A model generated the notes under the pieces. That model did not search any database. It saw only the letters and a list, made by a program, of their open reading frames with translations, and had not been told where the DNA came from. From Cerioporus squamosus (taxonomy: Eukaryota > Basidiomycota > Agaricomycetes > Polyporales > Polyporaceae), in the NCBI GenBank assembly GCA_022592435.1, contig JABYQS010000514.1, positions 1-19,883 of the forward strand: a stretch of DNA of 19,883 nt, given 5' to 3'. A program made the translations under genes and the position numbers. Positions 9,193-19,850 of this stretch are shown here, in pieces. Every line of letters starts with the position of its first letter. The stretch's first letter is position 1.

Positions 9193-9829
9193 GCATCGAG
9201 CTTCTCGTGCAGCACCCTGGCAAGCCGGTTCTTGCCAAAGCTTGGCTTCTGCACCGCTCATCCCTCTTCCTTTGGTTCATGCATGGATATCGAAACGTTT
9301 GACTCTGTCGCTCATCATTATCTCGCTGTCGTTTTGTTGGTTGCCTGCCTTCTATCTGGTCCGAGCTCCGGTTTCCGCCCACTGATGTACCATAAATACC
9401 ATCTTCCCTCCCGTATATGTAGTAAAAATATCGCCTTAGCCTCATGTAGCGTATACGTAGCTCAGCTGATCAGTATAATACCTCCGTTACTTTGCATGTT
9501 CCAACATGACTGTATGCACCTATGAATACCCATGGTTTCTATGCACATTCTGCCCCGTGTCTGCATCGTCTGCAGGTTGTGTGTTAGTCGGAACGAAGTT
9601 GCGGGGACCGCACTGTGACTCGCGTACCTGAGAGGCAACTGGCCACACCGGTAACGGCCGTCGATGAGGTCAACGATCGAGGCGCCGAGGCGCTGAGCAC
9701 GGCTGTCCTGCGAGTCCACTTCTCTGTCCCGACCCACTTCTGCGCAGCAGGCTGCATATAACCTTGGCTGCGCACAGGCGACACGACAGCTTTGACACTT
9801 GACTTCCACACATCACAACAGCTACGACT
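9193..9829. other. Intergenic region between the 8091-9192 gene and PIL1
   Basis: Holds the 3' end of the upstream gene and the PIL1 promoter. AT-rich text at 9390-9500, with ATAAATA and GTAAAAATA, could carry polyadenylation signals. No coding sequence is recognised on either strand. Confidence 0.45.
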
Positions 9830-12800
9830 ATGTTCAAAAACGCAGCGCGCAAGATCGCGCACAACACGACCGTACCCGGGCTGCCAGGGCTCGGCAGTAA
9901 GCAGGATCTCCGAGCTCTCCAGGACCCTCATTACCTCTGAGAAGGCGGTCCTCAATTCGTGCGTATCACAGTCTTCCTTATGTCGATTCCAACTGGGACG
10001 CTGAGGAGACGCATTCTGTGTATGCGGCAGTCTACAGAAAACTCAGCGTGGACTTCGCACGAGCATCAGACGCATTGAGGGTATGGGGGCAGGGCGAGGG
10101 AGATGATCTTGCAGTGAGTAACTTCATCAGTTAGAGCTCCGACGGAGTGTGAACGTCCTCTTAGGATACCCTCGCTGCCTCGAATGCCCTCCTCTTGCAC
10201 TCGCGAACGCGCTCTCCGTCCTCGCGAATCATGAAGGCGCGATACGTGAACAGATGAAGGCCGTCCGTACTCGCGAAGAGAACCTCGATGAACTCAAGCG
10301 GCGGCGCAGATCGGTCATTTCGGATGCTGACTCGGCGGAGCGCAAGCTTAGCAAGATGAACCCAGAGAACAAGAATTTGCAGCAGCAAACGGACCTCCTC
10401 AACAGGCTGCGCGACGAGATTAGGCAGATGGATGCGGATATTGCAGCGGAGGAAGCCAACTTGGGCGACTTCAAGCGTTCGAGTGTACGTGAATGGATGG
10501 GCAGGAAGTTTGGGGCTTGCTTGAATGCTGCGAAAAGGCGCGGTGAGTGTTGAATTGGGAGGATCGTCGAATCGACTCAGTAGATCTCAACGCTTACATC
10601 TAGGCTGTGGGTGAAATGGGCAAACTTATCATCTCGGTAGGCCTATTGTGTCATGTTCCAAGTGCATATATCCACATCTCTGTAGGAAATCCCCATGGAA
10701 CCTACCCAACCTGGACTACCCCGACCGTACTACACAGGTCATGCCCGGACCGAGTTCCTTGTGGCTGAAGCTGCACGCTCCATCGCAGAAGTAGTCTACT
10801 CGCCGAGCCCAACCCCAACCCCGCACACCGGAGCATCCGACCTCTGCCTGGGTCGGATCTGCCCGCTGTGCCTTCTCCGTCGCAGCGTCGTATGTCCACG
10901 ATGTCAGCGAATGGGCAAGGCACAGCTTCGCCTATCTCACCATCGTCGCCCGGACCAGCGTATCCTGGACTTCCACAGCTTGAGGAGACTGGGTTCAGCG
11001 TCTCACCATTCCTTGGGGCCCGGACCACACTCCTCAGCCGTCGCTCGGCCAGTCCGTGAATGAATTCGGGTCCTTCTCCAGCCCGCAATCGAACCAGCCA
11101 GTACCTTCACTCCCGCTGAACGAGACAAGGCCACTAGCCCTCGCGGTGGTCGCTTTGCCACATTCCCAGTGAAGGCTCTTGGCCCCAGACCGCAGCCCGG
11201 ACCTACGCAGGGCAGCAACATCTCGACGAACCCATATATATCTTCTCCTCCTATGAGGGATGGCGATCGTGCCCCGTCGATCGAGATCGACCGCCCCGGC
11301 GACGAATCCTTCTCCTCAAGCGTCGCTATGGCTCTTGGGCGGTACTCCCTTGATGGGCCCTCAGGAGCTGGTCCTAGTTCGAGTCGCTTCAACGGGCAGC
11401 AAGGCCCGCCTCCGGCCCAAGATACCAAAAGTGGTGCCGACTTTGGGCCGCAGAGGTACTCACCTCCTCCGCCCATGTACACTCCATCGCATGAGCAGGG
11501 TCTCCCTGCTGGTGCTGCTCCGTCACGACCTCCCACCGCTATGCAAGACACCTTGAACACTTCCAATTTGCAGCGGGAGAACGAAGATGAGGATGACGGA
11601 CTGGCTTACATGTCCCCGAGTCGTGCGAACGGATCGACGGAGTCCCTGCATCATAACGGAGACAGGAGAGTGCATTTTGGCGGCGTAGCCGATGTCGACG
11701 AAGAGCTGCAGAAGCGCCACGAGGAGCAAGAGAAGTCTGCTGCTTCTCCCCCTAGGGCGTCGGCGCGAGTACCTGTCCCGCCTATGGACGAATGCTCTAT
11801 TGAACCTCAGAACGGCAGCAGCTCCCTGAAGGTGAGTATTCGATATGACGAGGTGATGGGCTGGCAGATATCTAAACTTCTTGTGCACAGTCCTCCGCTC
11901 GCAGCCTGCATCTCCGACGCATTCTGACCCGGTATCACGTGGACGTTCTCCGTCCAACCCGCCCGTTCAGGATCGTGTACCAAGCCCGCCCGCGACGCAG
12001 GAGCCCATGGACGAGAAGTCCCTCAATGCAGCAGCCGCTCGTGAAGTATCGAGAGAGTTGGACTCGCTGATGATGAGCTCTCCGCCGCACTCACCAGCGC
12101 AATCGCAGCCTCCTCCTTCCCCCTTCTCCAACCGCCCGCAGTATGGTGCACCATCTTACCAGCCACGCGCAGTTTCCCCATTGCCTGCTCTTAACACGAT
12201 GACGCCGGCCGGGTCTCAGCCCACGAGCCCCAAGTTGGAAGGCATGTACGTGCGTGAGCGGGACCGTTCGGCAGCCGGCTCCCCTCCATCGCGCGGCCCG
12301 ACGCAGGACACTATACCGCCGGCCCCCGCCCCCGCTTCACCGACAGCCAGCGACGGGAGCGACCAACGGCGTCCTTCGTATAGCACGAGGGCGCCCTCAA
12401 CGGATACGAATGGTACTCCTTTCCGAACCCCCTTGGGCACGCCGTCCGGTCCTCCGCAGTCGAGCTCGATGTATAACCTGCCTTTGACGACCGGCTCGAA
12501 CACATCTTTCCAGGGCGGTGCGCGCATGATATCAGCCGCCGCGTTCAGACGGCAGCAGCAACAGCAGCAGCAGAATGCTCCTCCACGGAACATGAGCAGC
12601 GAGGGCCTCGCTGATGTGAGCCCGCTCAACGTCAAGAAACGTCCGTTGCCGAGCTCTCCGTACCCCTCGCAGTCCCAGATGCTCGGGCCTGGTCAGGGTC
12701 AGGGGATGCGGTCCGTATCGGCGCCTCACATGGGTCCTCCCGGTCAAGGCGAGCAAGACAGACCTGTGTCGCAGTACCGTCAGGATGGCGAAGAAGACGA

Positions 12801-12903
12801 GTACGACTACATTTCTGCATATACGGACAACCCGGACAGGGCGTCTGGGTATGGCTCCGGTCGGTTTGCCACCAACCTCGAGGACGGGAATGGGATTCGG
12901 TAA
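9830..12903 (+). CDS. PIL1: Eisosome core component PIL1/LSP1-like, six exons, frame-broken
   Basis: BAR-domain protein that assembles on the inner face of the plasma membrane and forms eisosome furrows. Exons 9830-9958, 10031-10113, 10165-10542, 10604-10636, 10686-11831 and 11905-12903 give about 923 residues. The N-terminus MFKNAARKIAHNTTVPGLPG and QDLRALQDLITSEKAVLNS, then AVRTREENLDELKRRRRS, LGDFKRSS, KLIISEIPMEPTQPGLPRPY and AEAARSIAEVVYS form the conserved Pil1 BAR region. The long tail holds GGRFATFPVK, SFSSSVAMALGRYS and RRVHFGGVADVDEELQKRH, seen in basidiomycete Pil1 tails, then Pro/Ser-rich sequence with a CAG-type polyglutamine tract (near 12552). Eight one-base shifts are needed: +1 at 9926 and 10041; -1 near 10201, 10512, 10537, 10843, 11021 and 11098. 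No in-frame nonsense substitution was seen. Identity is secure; the breaks look like base-run errors. Confidence 0.92.
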
Positions 12904-13239
12904 TGTATGATCTCCAGTGCGCGTGAATCGCCTGCCACTTTCTTGTATTCCCCTTCGCGATTTATGCTGAAAGTGACCCGCTGCAGCATAAGTCGCTCGA
13001 CTCTATCTATCCTGTGAGACTCGCTACTCATTCTGCGCCTATGACATTCTAGCCCTCTGTATCCATACGTATCGTATGTTACTTATTCTATTGCATGTGT
13101 TGTCCAACCGTTGCATCTGTGACCATCACCTTCACGGCTGTCTTCCTCCGATCTTCCTGCGTCTACTCAAACGGTCCGGAATAACTCCGTTTTCAACTTG
13201 TAGAAGTGCTGACGGATCTTCCTCAGTTATCCACTAGTC
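12904..13239. other. Convergent 3' flanks of PIL1 and the transporter gene
   Basis: 336 bp between two converging stop codons. It must hold both 3' UTRs and polyadenylation sites. No coding sequence, repeat or strong terminator-like structure is recognised. Confidence 0.5.
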
Positions 13240-15058
13240 TCACGAAGTGATGCGCTGTCTCGCAGCAGCGACCACCACGCTTCCCAGGCCGGTGGCGAGC
13301 GCGCAGGATCCAACGAATATCTCCACTGCGCCATATCCGGCGGTACCGTAGCGTGTACCCAAGGATGTCGACTTGCCAGCTTGGAGGAGCAGTCCGGATA
13401 GGATGGGGCCTATCACCGCAGATACGCCTTTGAACGCGGCGGTACCTGCGTAGGTGATGTCCGCGTTCTCGGGATTCCGACCTGCACAGTCAACGGCTGC
13501 GTTGGGCCAAACTGACGAGAAGCCGCCGCTCTGTAACGCGTCATGGTAAGCGAAGGCCGCCTCCCTACATACAATGCAGACCAATCGATTAACAGAGACG
13601 CACCAAAGCCCCAAATATGATCGCGAAGGGGTAGATCAATGCCGGACCTTGGGCGAACCCCCAGAGCAAGAAGGCGGCGAGCGCGCTGCCAAGGGAGCTG
13701 AAGAACATGACCCAGGGATATGCGAACCGGTCAGTCAGATCCCCCAGTATGACTTGGCCGATGACTCCTGCAGCGTTGAAGAGAGATAGTACGACTGTGG
13801 CGGTGAGAGGCGTGGAGATCTGCTGCGTGAAGGACGCGATGTACAGGGACACCGGGAAGTAGGACAATCCTTGGATGAGACAGGTGAACGACTAGTTGAA
13901 TGTGCGTGTGATTAGGTCGGTTCATCGCATCCTCAGTATGTTCGATGAGTACTCACAAAACTCAGGAACAATGGACTTTTGAAGTACTCCATTTGCGACA
14001 CGATCAACCGAGGCCTCCGCTGTCCCGGATGGGGCTTCGAGATGGGCACTCGCGGGCGTATTCCGAGGAATGCGATGCCCGTCGCGGTGCAAGTCATGAT
14101 CGCCCATATACGGAGCGTCCAACGTAAGCCCAGGTTGTTGAGCATTGCGTTCAGCATGAACGGGAAGACAAAACCTGATATCCTGGTCAGCTTGACATCG
14201 TCTTGCACCCGAAGAACCACCCGGACGCACCGCCGACGCCGGTCCCGGCGAAGATGATCCCGCCGGCCAGACCGCGCCGCTTCGAAAACCATTGCGGTAG
14301 CAGGATCATGGTGGGCAGGTACACTACCCCTCCACTCAAACCAAGGCCGACGCCCTGCAGAAGGATGAGTTGCCAGACCTGTGCACGGATTGAGGTGAAC
14401 CTAAACCTCTGAGGCTGAGACAATTGAAGCTTACATGGGTTGCGAAGCTAGAGCAGAAAAGGCAGAGGAAGTAGAGCAGCAGTCCGCACCACATTGCGCT
14501 CTTCATGTGTTCCGGATAGCGCCGGAACATCATCGAAAGGAAGAGGACCTGTAGATTGTGCCGAACGGTCAATATTGAAAGTCGTCGTAACTGATTATGC
14601 AACACCCTGACCTCTCCGTATTGTATGCCTAGCCCCACCGTGCCCACTGCCGCAACAGCGACTTGGGACGCCGTATTGAACGGCGGGTGCGTCGTGTAGT
14701 AGTCTGACAGAAACTCAGCCGGAGCTCCTTCGAGTCTTCGAAGATGACTTGGAAGTACCTTGAAAAATACCGTAACTGGTCGCACTCAGTACAAGTGTGT
14801 ATTGAGTCCGCACACTGTTGCTCACCTGAACAGGAAACCCCATATGAACATCTCAGCGACGAAGCCGCATGCGCAGAATGACCAAGCACCAAATCCCTCA
14901 TCGACTGGTGCAAGTTCCTGGATGTTGGCACCTTCCTGAGGTTCAGCTCGCCCCAGCACATCCAAACGCGACCCATTGGACCGCGTAGACATGGTTGGCC
15001 TCGAATCGAGCGTCGTGAGCCCATACTCGGAGTCTGAGGGAGCTTTACCACTGGCCAT
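13240..15058 (-). CDS. MFS transporter of the monocarboxylate (MCT/Mch) family, intact
   Basis: Predicted plasma-membrane proton-linked carrier for a monocarboxylate or similar small acid; the substrate cannot be told from sequence. Eight exons on the complement: 15058-14826, 14775-14759, 14703-14612, 14548-14435, 14378-14231, 14174-13957, 13891-13604 and 13530-13240, giving 466 residues with all phases matching and no frame correction. A hydrophilic N-terminus of about 52 residues precedes DEGFGAWSF and a first helix ending FLFSYGIFQDYY, the MCT entry motif. WFSKRRGLAGGI (about 182-193) is the loop 4-5 signature. A central cytosolic loop (PRVPISKPHPGQRRP) separates two six-helix halves, and GDLTDRFAYPW (about 324-334) is the loop 8-9 motif. 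It lies on the same strand as the AsaB-like and dehydrogenase genes, 473 bp from the first. Its clean frame contrasts with its neighbours. Confidence 0.92.
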
Positions 15059-15531
15059 GTCGTCTTCAAGGTCCCTCCTCAGGCGGGGACTCGGAGTGTA
15101 TGCACTGTACGTCCGTCAGGTCACTTCTGTATAAAACATACTTATGCCGGGGACGCCTAAAGGTTAAAAGAATGAACGTAATCAATCTCATGGGTTCTGC
15201 CAGGTTCCGTCCGGGATTGCTCTCAGAGAACGTACGATCTTGCTGGAATTCATCCGATTCGTTGCTCACGAGGGGCGCGAGTCCCGGCGGGACGCGTGAC
15301 GCGCTCATCGGTCGAGATCGAAACTGGAGACCGAGGCACCGCTCATGGATGACTCTCATATGAGTTCTTCCCGCTTCGGAGCCATTGGCTCGCTATGCCG
15401 GGACTTGCTCGTAACACCTCAAAGGAGAGCTTGCCGACACGGGCTGTTTCGACTCAGACATAGATGGTAATGATTACAACCTAGTAGTGCATACATACAT
15501 CGTCGGGCGAGGACCAGGAAAGGTGCCATAT
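15059..15531. other. Intergenic region between AsaB-like and transporter genes
   Basis: 473 bp serving as 3' flank of the AsaB-like gene and promoter of the transporter (both - strand). Short open frames are present on both strands, but none is convincing. Confidence 0.45.
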
Positions 15532-16486
15532 TTAGTCATAGAAGACCAAGAGCCTGAGCTCAATAGACTCCCGAAGAGGAGCATCTTTGGGTGTCGTAGG
15601 ATCCTCGAACGCGGTGTGCGGGGTGAAGTTGGCGGTGACGCCATCATCCTGGGAGTCGTAGCTGGAAGCAGGGGTCAACATCTAGCACTCACGCGAGCCC
15701 ATGGCACGATGATCACTTACCACTTGATGAACACGACCTCCTCGGGAGACATACCGCGGAGGTACTTCCACTTGTTCCCGGGGTTGAACTTCACGCTATA
15801 AGTTTCGCCGTCGCGATCGGGGTACTTGAGCGTGGTGGGAACGAGGTCGTTCTCGCGGTCGACGCTGCGGTAGTCGCACAGCGCCAGCGGCCAATCGTAC
15901 GCTGGGTGCGAGATTGGCCGCCAGAGGTTGATATCTGGAAACGTCCCGCGAGGAGCTTGGGGACGTCTTCCTCCGGGAGATGCGGCGGACGCGAGCCCTC
16001 GCGGACTCGGGGGTCTGGTCGATATGGACTTGGGGCACGGGTTGCCGCTTCTGCGGAGTGTCCTCAATCTCGCCAGGTCGGCGTCGTCGGATAGCTGTTG
16101 AACGTCGATCAGATCCTGACTCGTGCACTGACCATGCATATAGCACTCACTGTGGTCGAAGATGACCGCGCGTGAAGCGCCAGTCAGCTCCTTCACGAGT
16201 TCGATGGACTCGGGGTAGTACTCCTTCTCGATGACCTCATCGTTCTCGAAGGTCTTATGATTCGCAGGACGGCGGAAGTACTGGAAACCAGTCGTATCGA
16301 GAGACACCGTGTCCTCCTTGCCACGGATGTTCTCGATTTGAACCTCATGAGGAACGGTCGTCCAGTTCCGCTGACGTTGCTTGTGGCGGCGTCGGCGTTG
16401 ATGTAGATGTACGGCTTAGCGCCGTCTTCCGGGGGAGTGAAGTAGTGGAGGGTGGCAGTGACGGTATCAGCAGTGTCGATGGCCAT
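15532..16486 (-). CDS. AsaB/CmcJ-like hydroxylase/desaturase family protein, frame-broken
   Basis: Member of the fungal AsaB / GA4-desaturase-like / CmcJ group, presumed non-heme iron oxygenases acting on small metabolites. Exons 16486-16151, 16094-15721 and 15661-15532 on the complement give about 280 residues, the usual length. Diagnostic stretches: VTATLHYFTPPEDG, DTTGFQYFRRPANHKTF, VPQVHIDQTPESARARVRR, NLWRPISHPAYDWPLALCD, KWKYLRGMSPEEVVFIK and NFTPHTAFEDPTTPKDAPLR. The HID motif (His136, Asp138) would give two iron ligands. In the preceding FNPGNKWKY an Asn sits where some relatives have His, so the third ligand is uncertain. Three one-base deletions break the frame: near 16366, 15982 and 15932. 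Both introns (56 and 59 nt) have GTGAGT or GTAAGT donors. The product substrate is unknown. Confidence 0.85.
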
Positions 16487-17436
16487 GTTACTGGATGTAG
16501 TGGCGGCTGTGAGTATAGGAGGGGAGGGTGGTGCGAAAAGAAACCAGGAGATTGTGTTGCTCTCAAGCTTGGGACACTGGAGTCGAGCTTATATGATGTC
16601 GACGGGTGCGGATGTCTTGATCAGTCATCCCTTGAGATTCCCGCGAGACGGGGTAGTCCGGTCGTGAAAGGTGGGCTAAGGTGGGAGACTTACCTGAGAC
16701 TTTGTCAGCTGGGAATCAAGCACGCAACCAGTCGTCATTGAGCCTCCTCTATCTTTGGGCCCTGGTGCACTGGTTCTAACCACAAGGCTTGAAGATATGC
16801 AGCACGGCTTAGTCGCTTCTTAAACGCCTCGCTAAAGTTGACTAAAGGGACGTCTATGCTGCCTCGGCACGACATCGGTCACAGATACTCTCACCAATCC
16901 CAACAAGGCTTGTCAGTCATGCCCGGTATGAGGCAACGCAAAGACTTGCGAACGCGCAGTCGCAGCGCAGTAGCGTTGCTTCTTTGGCTGAGAAAGATCA
17001 GACAAGATGATGGATATGAAGAAATACGAATCTTGGAGGAGAGGAGGAGGAGATTTAGAGAGTGCAGGCGCTTACGACTGTACTTCGTGAGCAAGCGATG
17101 CGTCAGCGCTCATAGTCGTGACCTACCGTACCGAGGGAAACGCTGAAAAAGAATTCCAAGAACCGTCCTGCGGATGGTGGGCTCTTGCAAGAGATGTCGA
17201 CCGCAAGATCTGGTGCAATAAACCAGACTACATCAATATCTGGCGTGGCTATAGGACACGACTAGACAAACACGTCGGAGTCCGCGTACTCTACTATGAA
17301 CGCAAGTATCATACGAGTATGGAGGATTAGATGTCCGAGAACACAGTTTCGCTGAGAAGGGGAGAAGAATGACATACAGTGTGTGCGCAAGAACTCCGAG
17401 GAGCAAAGAGGACAGATGCGTCGCGATACAACGAAC
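16487..17436. other. Intergenic region between dehydrogenase and AsaB-like genes
   Basis: 950 bp containing the 3' flank of the dehydrogenase and the AsaB-like promoter. An Arg-rich + strand open frame (16838-17146) is probably chance. No RNA gene or mobile element is recognised. Confidence 0.45.
16588..16595 (-). promoter_or_regulatory. TATA box candidate of the AsaB-like gene
   Basis: On the complement CATATAAG lies about 100 bp before the ATG at 16486, a good match in sequence and distance. Confidence 0.4.
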
Positions 17437-18749
17437 TCATGGAATGATAACCGCCCTGAAGCGTGCCGTCTCCCTGCGGTCGAACGCCTCCCGCCTTGGT
17501 CAACGGGAAGCGCTCCACCAGGCACTTGATCTTCTTCGCCTGCACGAACGCAAAGCAGTCCTCGGAATCTTTCGGGGAACCTGCCGGCCAGCCTCTAATC
17601 GAGAGGCGCTTGATGAGGAGCGAGACTGCACGGTGTCGCATCAGCACTTGTGATCGGGAAGAGGGGATGAGAAGACTCACGAGGAGGGATCCTCATCGGC
17701 TCAGGCTCCACAGCCAGGACTAGCAGGGTGCCGTCGACGGCCAGGGCGTTGATGAGGCTCTCGGTTGCGCCGGCGTTCGGAGCGGTGGACATGATGACCT
17801 TCATACCGCCGAACTTCTGGAGGGCACTCGCTTGGTCGACCTTGGAGCCGTCGATGAACTCGTCTGGCCCCGAGGCTGCGAGCCATGGCTTCCTTGGACC
17901 CGTCGTTAGAGAGGGCGATCGTCCTGAACCCCATCGCCGAAGCGAACTGGAGCGCGAGATGTCCGAGGCCGCTGCATAGGAGGGAACCTGTGAGTGCTTG
18001 TCACGCGGATGTCGGAGGAGTATGACCTACCCGATGCCTTGGATGGCCACGTACTCCGGAGGAGTTACAGTCATGTTGCGGAGTGCATCTATGGTAAAAG
18101 TCAACAAGGCTACCTCAAATACACAATGATCAACAGTGTGTACGCACTGAAAGTCGAGATACCCGCACAAGAGAGGAGCAGCCTCAGCGGGATCGAGGTC
18201 CTCCGGGACCGCGACGACCGCTTCCGACCTGAGCGTGACGTACTCCGCATACCCTCCATCATGTGTGACACCTGCCAGGCGTCCATGGTCAGCATATACA
18301 GTGGGACGGAGGAGCCGAGAAAGGCACCGTTGATGCTCTGGTTCTCGCAGGTCAGGTAGTCGCCCGCCCGGCACCGAGTACAGGTGAACAGTGCCCCCCA
18401 TGCCAGCCAGCACCGACGCGCTGTCCGATCTTCCATTGCGTCTCCTGGCAGGACACCGCGACGACGTCTCCGATGACCTCGTGCCCCGGAACGCGTGGAA
18501 GGGGGCAAGGCATCACTTGGATGGACAGACGTCGTCTCTAGGAAGAGGATCGTGGTCGTCAACAACTAGATCGGTATGGAGGGACATCGACTTACGTTCC
18601 ACATACTCCGCACGCGAGGACCTTCACAACGACCTCCCAGGGCTGGGGAAACGCCACGGGACAGTGAGCTTCTGTAGCTTGCCTCCGGGCTCGAGGAAAG
18701 CATATGCAGTGTAGCAGGTGGGGTACTGTCTGACGACTGCTGGGCACAT
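17437..18749 (-). CDS. Zinc-dependent medium-chain alcohol dehydrogenase, frame-broken
   Basis: Cytosolic NAD(P)-dependent oxidoreductase interconverting alcohols and aldehydes; the chain preference is unknown. Exons on the complement: 18749-18596, 18537-18328, 18271-18148, 18088-18031, 17971-17681 and 17625-17437, about 341 residues. Motifs in order: AYAFLEPGGKLQKLTVPWR; VLACGVCGTD with the catalytic zinc Cys (about 50); PRVPGHEVIGDVVAV with the zinc His; the structural-zinc loop with four Cys between GWHGGHC and YLTCENQSING; GIGGLGHLALQFASAMG, the Rossmann glycine motif; then MKVIMSTAPNAGATESLINA and KRLSIRGWPAGSPKDSED. Six one-base corrections are needed: deletions near 18646, 18527, 18387 and 18178, insertions near 17875 and 17491. 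No nonsense substitution was found. ATG 18749 fits the frame of exon 1, but the first dozen residues look unconserved and the true start could differ. Confidence 0.87.
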
Positions 18750-18841
18750 GGTGGAACACGAGGAGTGCGTGCGTAGAAGTAGCAGAAGAGCAGAAGGCGG
18801 GTCGTGTTCGAATTGCTCCGAGCTGAGACCCCCACACCCAC

Positions 18842-18848
18842 CTATATA
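18842..18848 (-). promoter_or_regulatory. TATA box of the dehydrogenase gene
   Basis: On the complement TATATAG lies about 95 bp before the ATG at 18749, preceding a G/T-rich leader. It is the best TATA match in the window. Confidence 0.5.
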
Positions 18849-19809
18849 CCGTGCGGGTCCCGTATATGCTGACCAGCCGCAAGTCTGCACCATACTGCGG
18901 CGTGCAGGAGCGACCGTCCGTTGTGGCATTTCCTGCTTGCAGGTGACGGGTCGACGGGCGCGCTCGGGTCCGTAGCAAGCAGGCATAAAATGCCAGAGTT
19001 CGCCTGTCGTCTCTCACCGTGGTCGGGACTTGCGGATGTGTCGGGACGCGGCATAAGAGGGGATCAACTCCTGACTCCGAGGACGACTCGGAGGCAGCAG
19101 AGGCTCAGGCGCAGTCGAGGAAAGCCGCGGGCTAAGCGGCACGCTCGTCTCGCGGAGGCGGCGTTGCTTGTTGACTTTTCTTATGTGGCAGAGAGTGCTT
19201 CAGCTTAACAGGCTGAACACCATATAGAATGGCCGAGGAGATCTGCAGGACGTGGATCACCATGTGAGAGAAGAGCGCAGCGCACGGACACCTATGCTGA
19301 CCATATACTAGCTCCCCCGCGGAGATCTCAAAGCGTGCAGCGCAGGGCTCTGACGTGATGGAATCATTTGAACGCCGACTTATAAGTCTCCTGTTGATTC
19401 TTTGCGGCTAAAGCGCACAGTGGGTTAGCGTCCGCGGCTCCGATGATACAGTGGTGCGCACCATCGGGTGGTTCTGTGGCACAGGACGTAGTGCCGATGC
19501 CGACACTCGGTGGATCACTGCAATCGGAGTGCTTGGCAACCCTGGCCACACTCCGCATGGCCGACTAGGTCGAGTATCTGGTCTCAGTCCTCCTAGTCAC
19601 GTTGAAGAAGACCGCCAATGCTCAGTTGCTCGCGAGGGTCGAGTGGTACCAGGTGAAACCGCTCAGCAGTTTGTGATGTGTCTCTCCTTGGTGACCACAA
19701 CGGACGAGCGGAGTCCGAGCACTCCGGGCCCGGGTTATGCATTGACAGATCCTAGTCTAACAAGTTAGTATTACGCCACATATGATGTCGATGGAGGGAA
19801 CACACTCAC
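18849..19809. other. Region without a recognised gene
   Basis: Upstream DNA of the dehydrogenase and, at its right end, the presumed first intron and body of the - strand gene that may start at 19850. Open frames such as 18921-19208 (+) and 19558-19364 (-) have no recognisable domain. A tRNA-like D-arm text near 19415 does not fold into a complete tRNA. Confidence 0.35.
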
Positions 19810-19850
19810 CGTCGAGGATAGTCCGGGTAGGCCGTTTGCGTTGCGAACAT
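19810..19850 (-). CDS. Possible first exon of a further - strand gene
   Basis: ATG at 19850 opens MFATQTAYPDYPR and reaches a strong donor (GTGAGTG) at 19809 in phase 2. About 45 bp on, the complement has a textbook branch site, TACTAAC, followed by TTGTTAG. This is an excellent intron, but I cannot follow the coding sequence beyond it: the frame after the nearest acceptor closes quickly, and the next acceptor gives an unrecognised frame. Given the indels elsewhere, the downstream exon may also be frame-broken. Family unknown. Confidence 0.3.

Noticed and set aside
8640..9254. 204-codon - strand open frame opposite the unknown gene
   Set aside because: Antisense shadow of a GC-biased coding exon; the + strand frame has the intron, the start and better composition.
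9926..10542. Programmed ribosomal frameshifting as the cause of the PIL1 frame breaks
   Set aside because: There are too many shifts, in both directions, at unrelated short runs without slippery heptamers or pseudoknots; sequence error is far simpler.
11003..11566. 187-codon - strand open frame
   Set aside because: Antisense of the PIL1 tail; Gly/Pro-rich composition follows from the complement of Pro/Ser codons.
16838..17146. Arg-rich + strand open frame between the dehydrogenase and the AsaB-like gene
   Set aside because: No conserved motif; purine-rich DNA alone accounts for the Arg/Glu content.
19070..19134. Short + strand acidic tail-like frame ending in TAA (SEDDSEAAEAQAQSRKAAG)
   Set aside because: It looks like a protein C-terminus, but no upstream exon, domain or splice acceptor could be tied to it.
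19405..19480. tRNA-like text with a possible D-arm (GCGC...GGGTTA...GCGT)
   Set aside because: No matching anticodon or T stem follows, the usual T at position 8 is absent, and no B-box (GGTTCGA) is found at a suitable distance.
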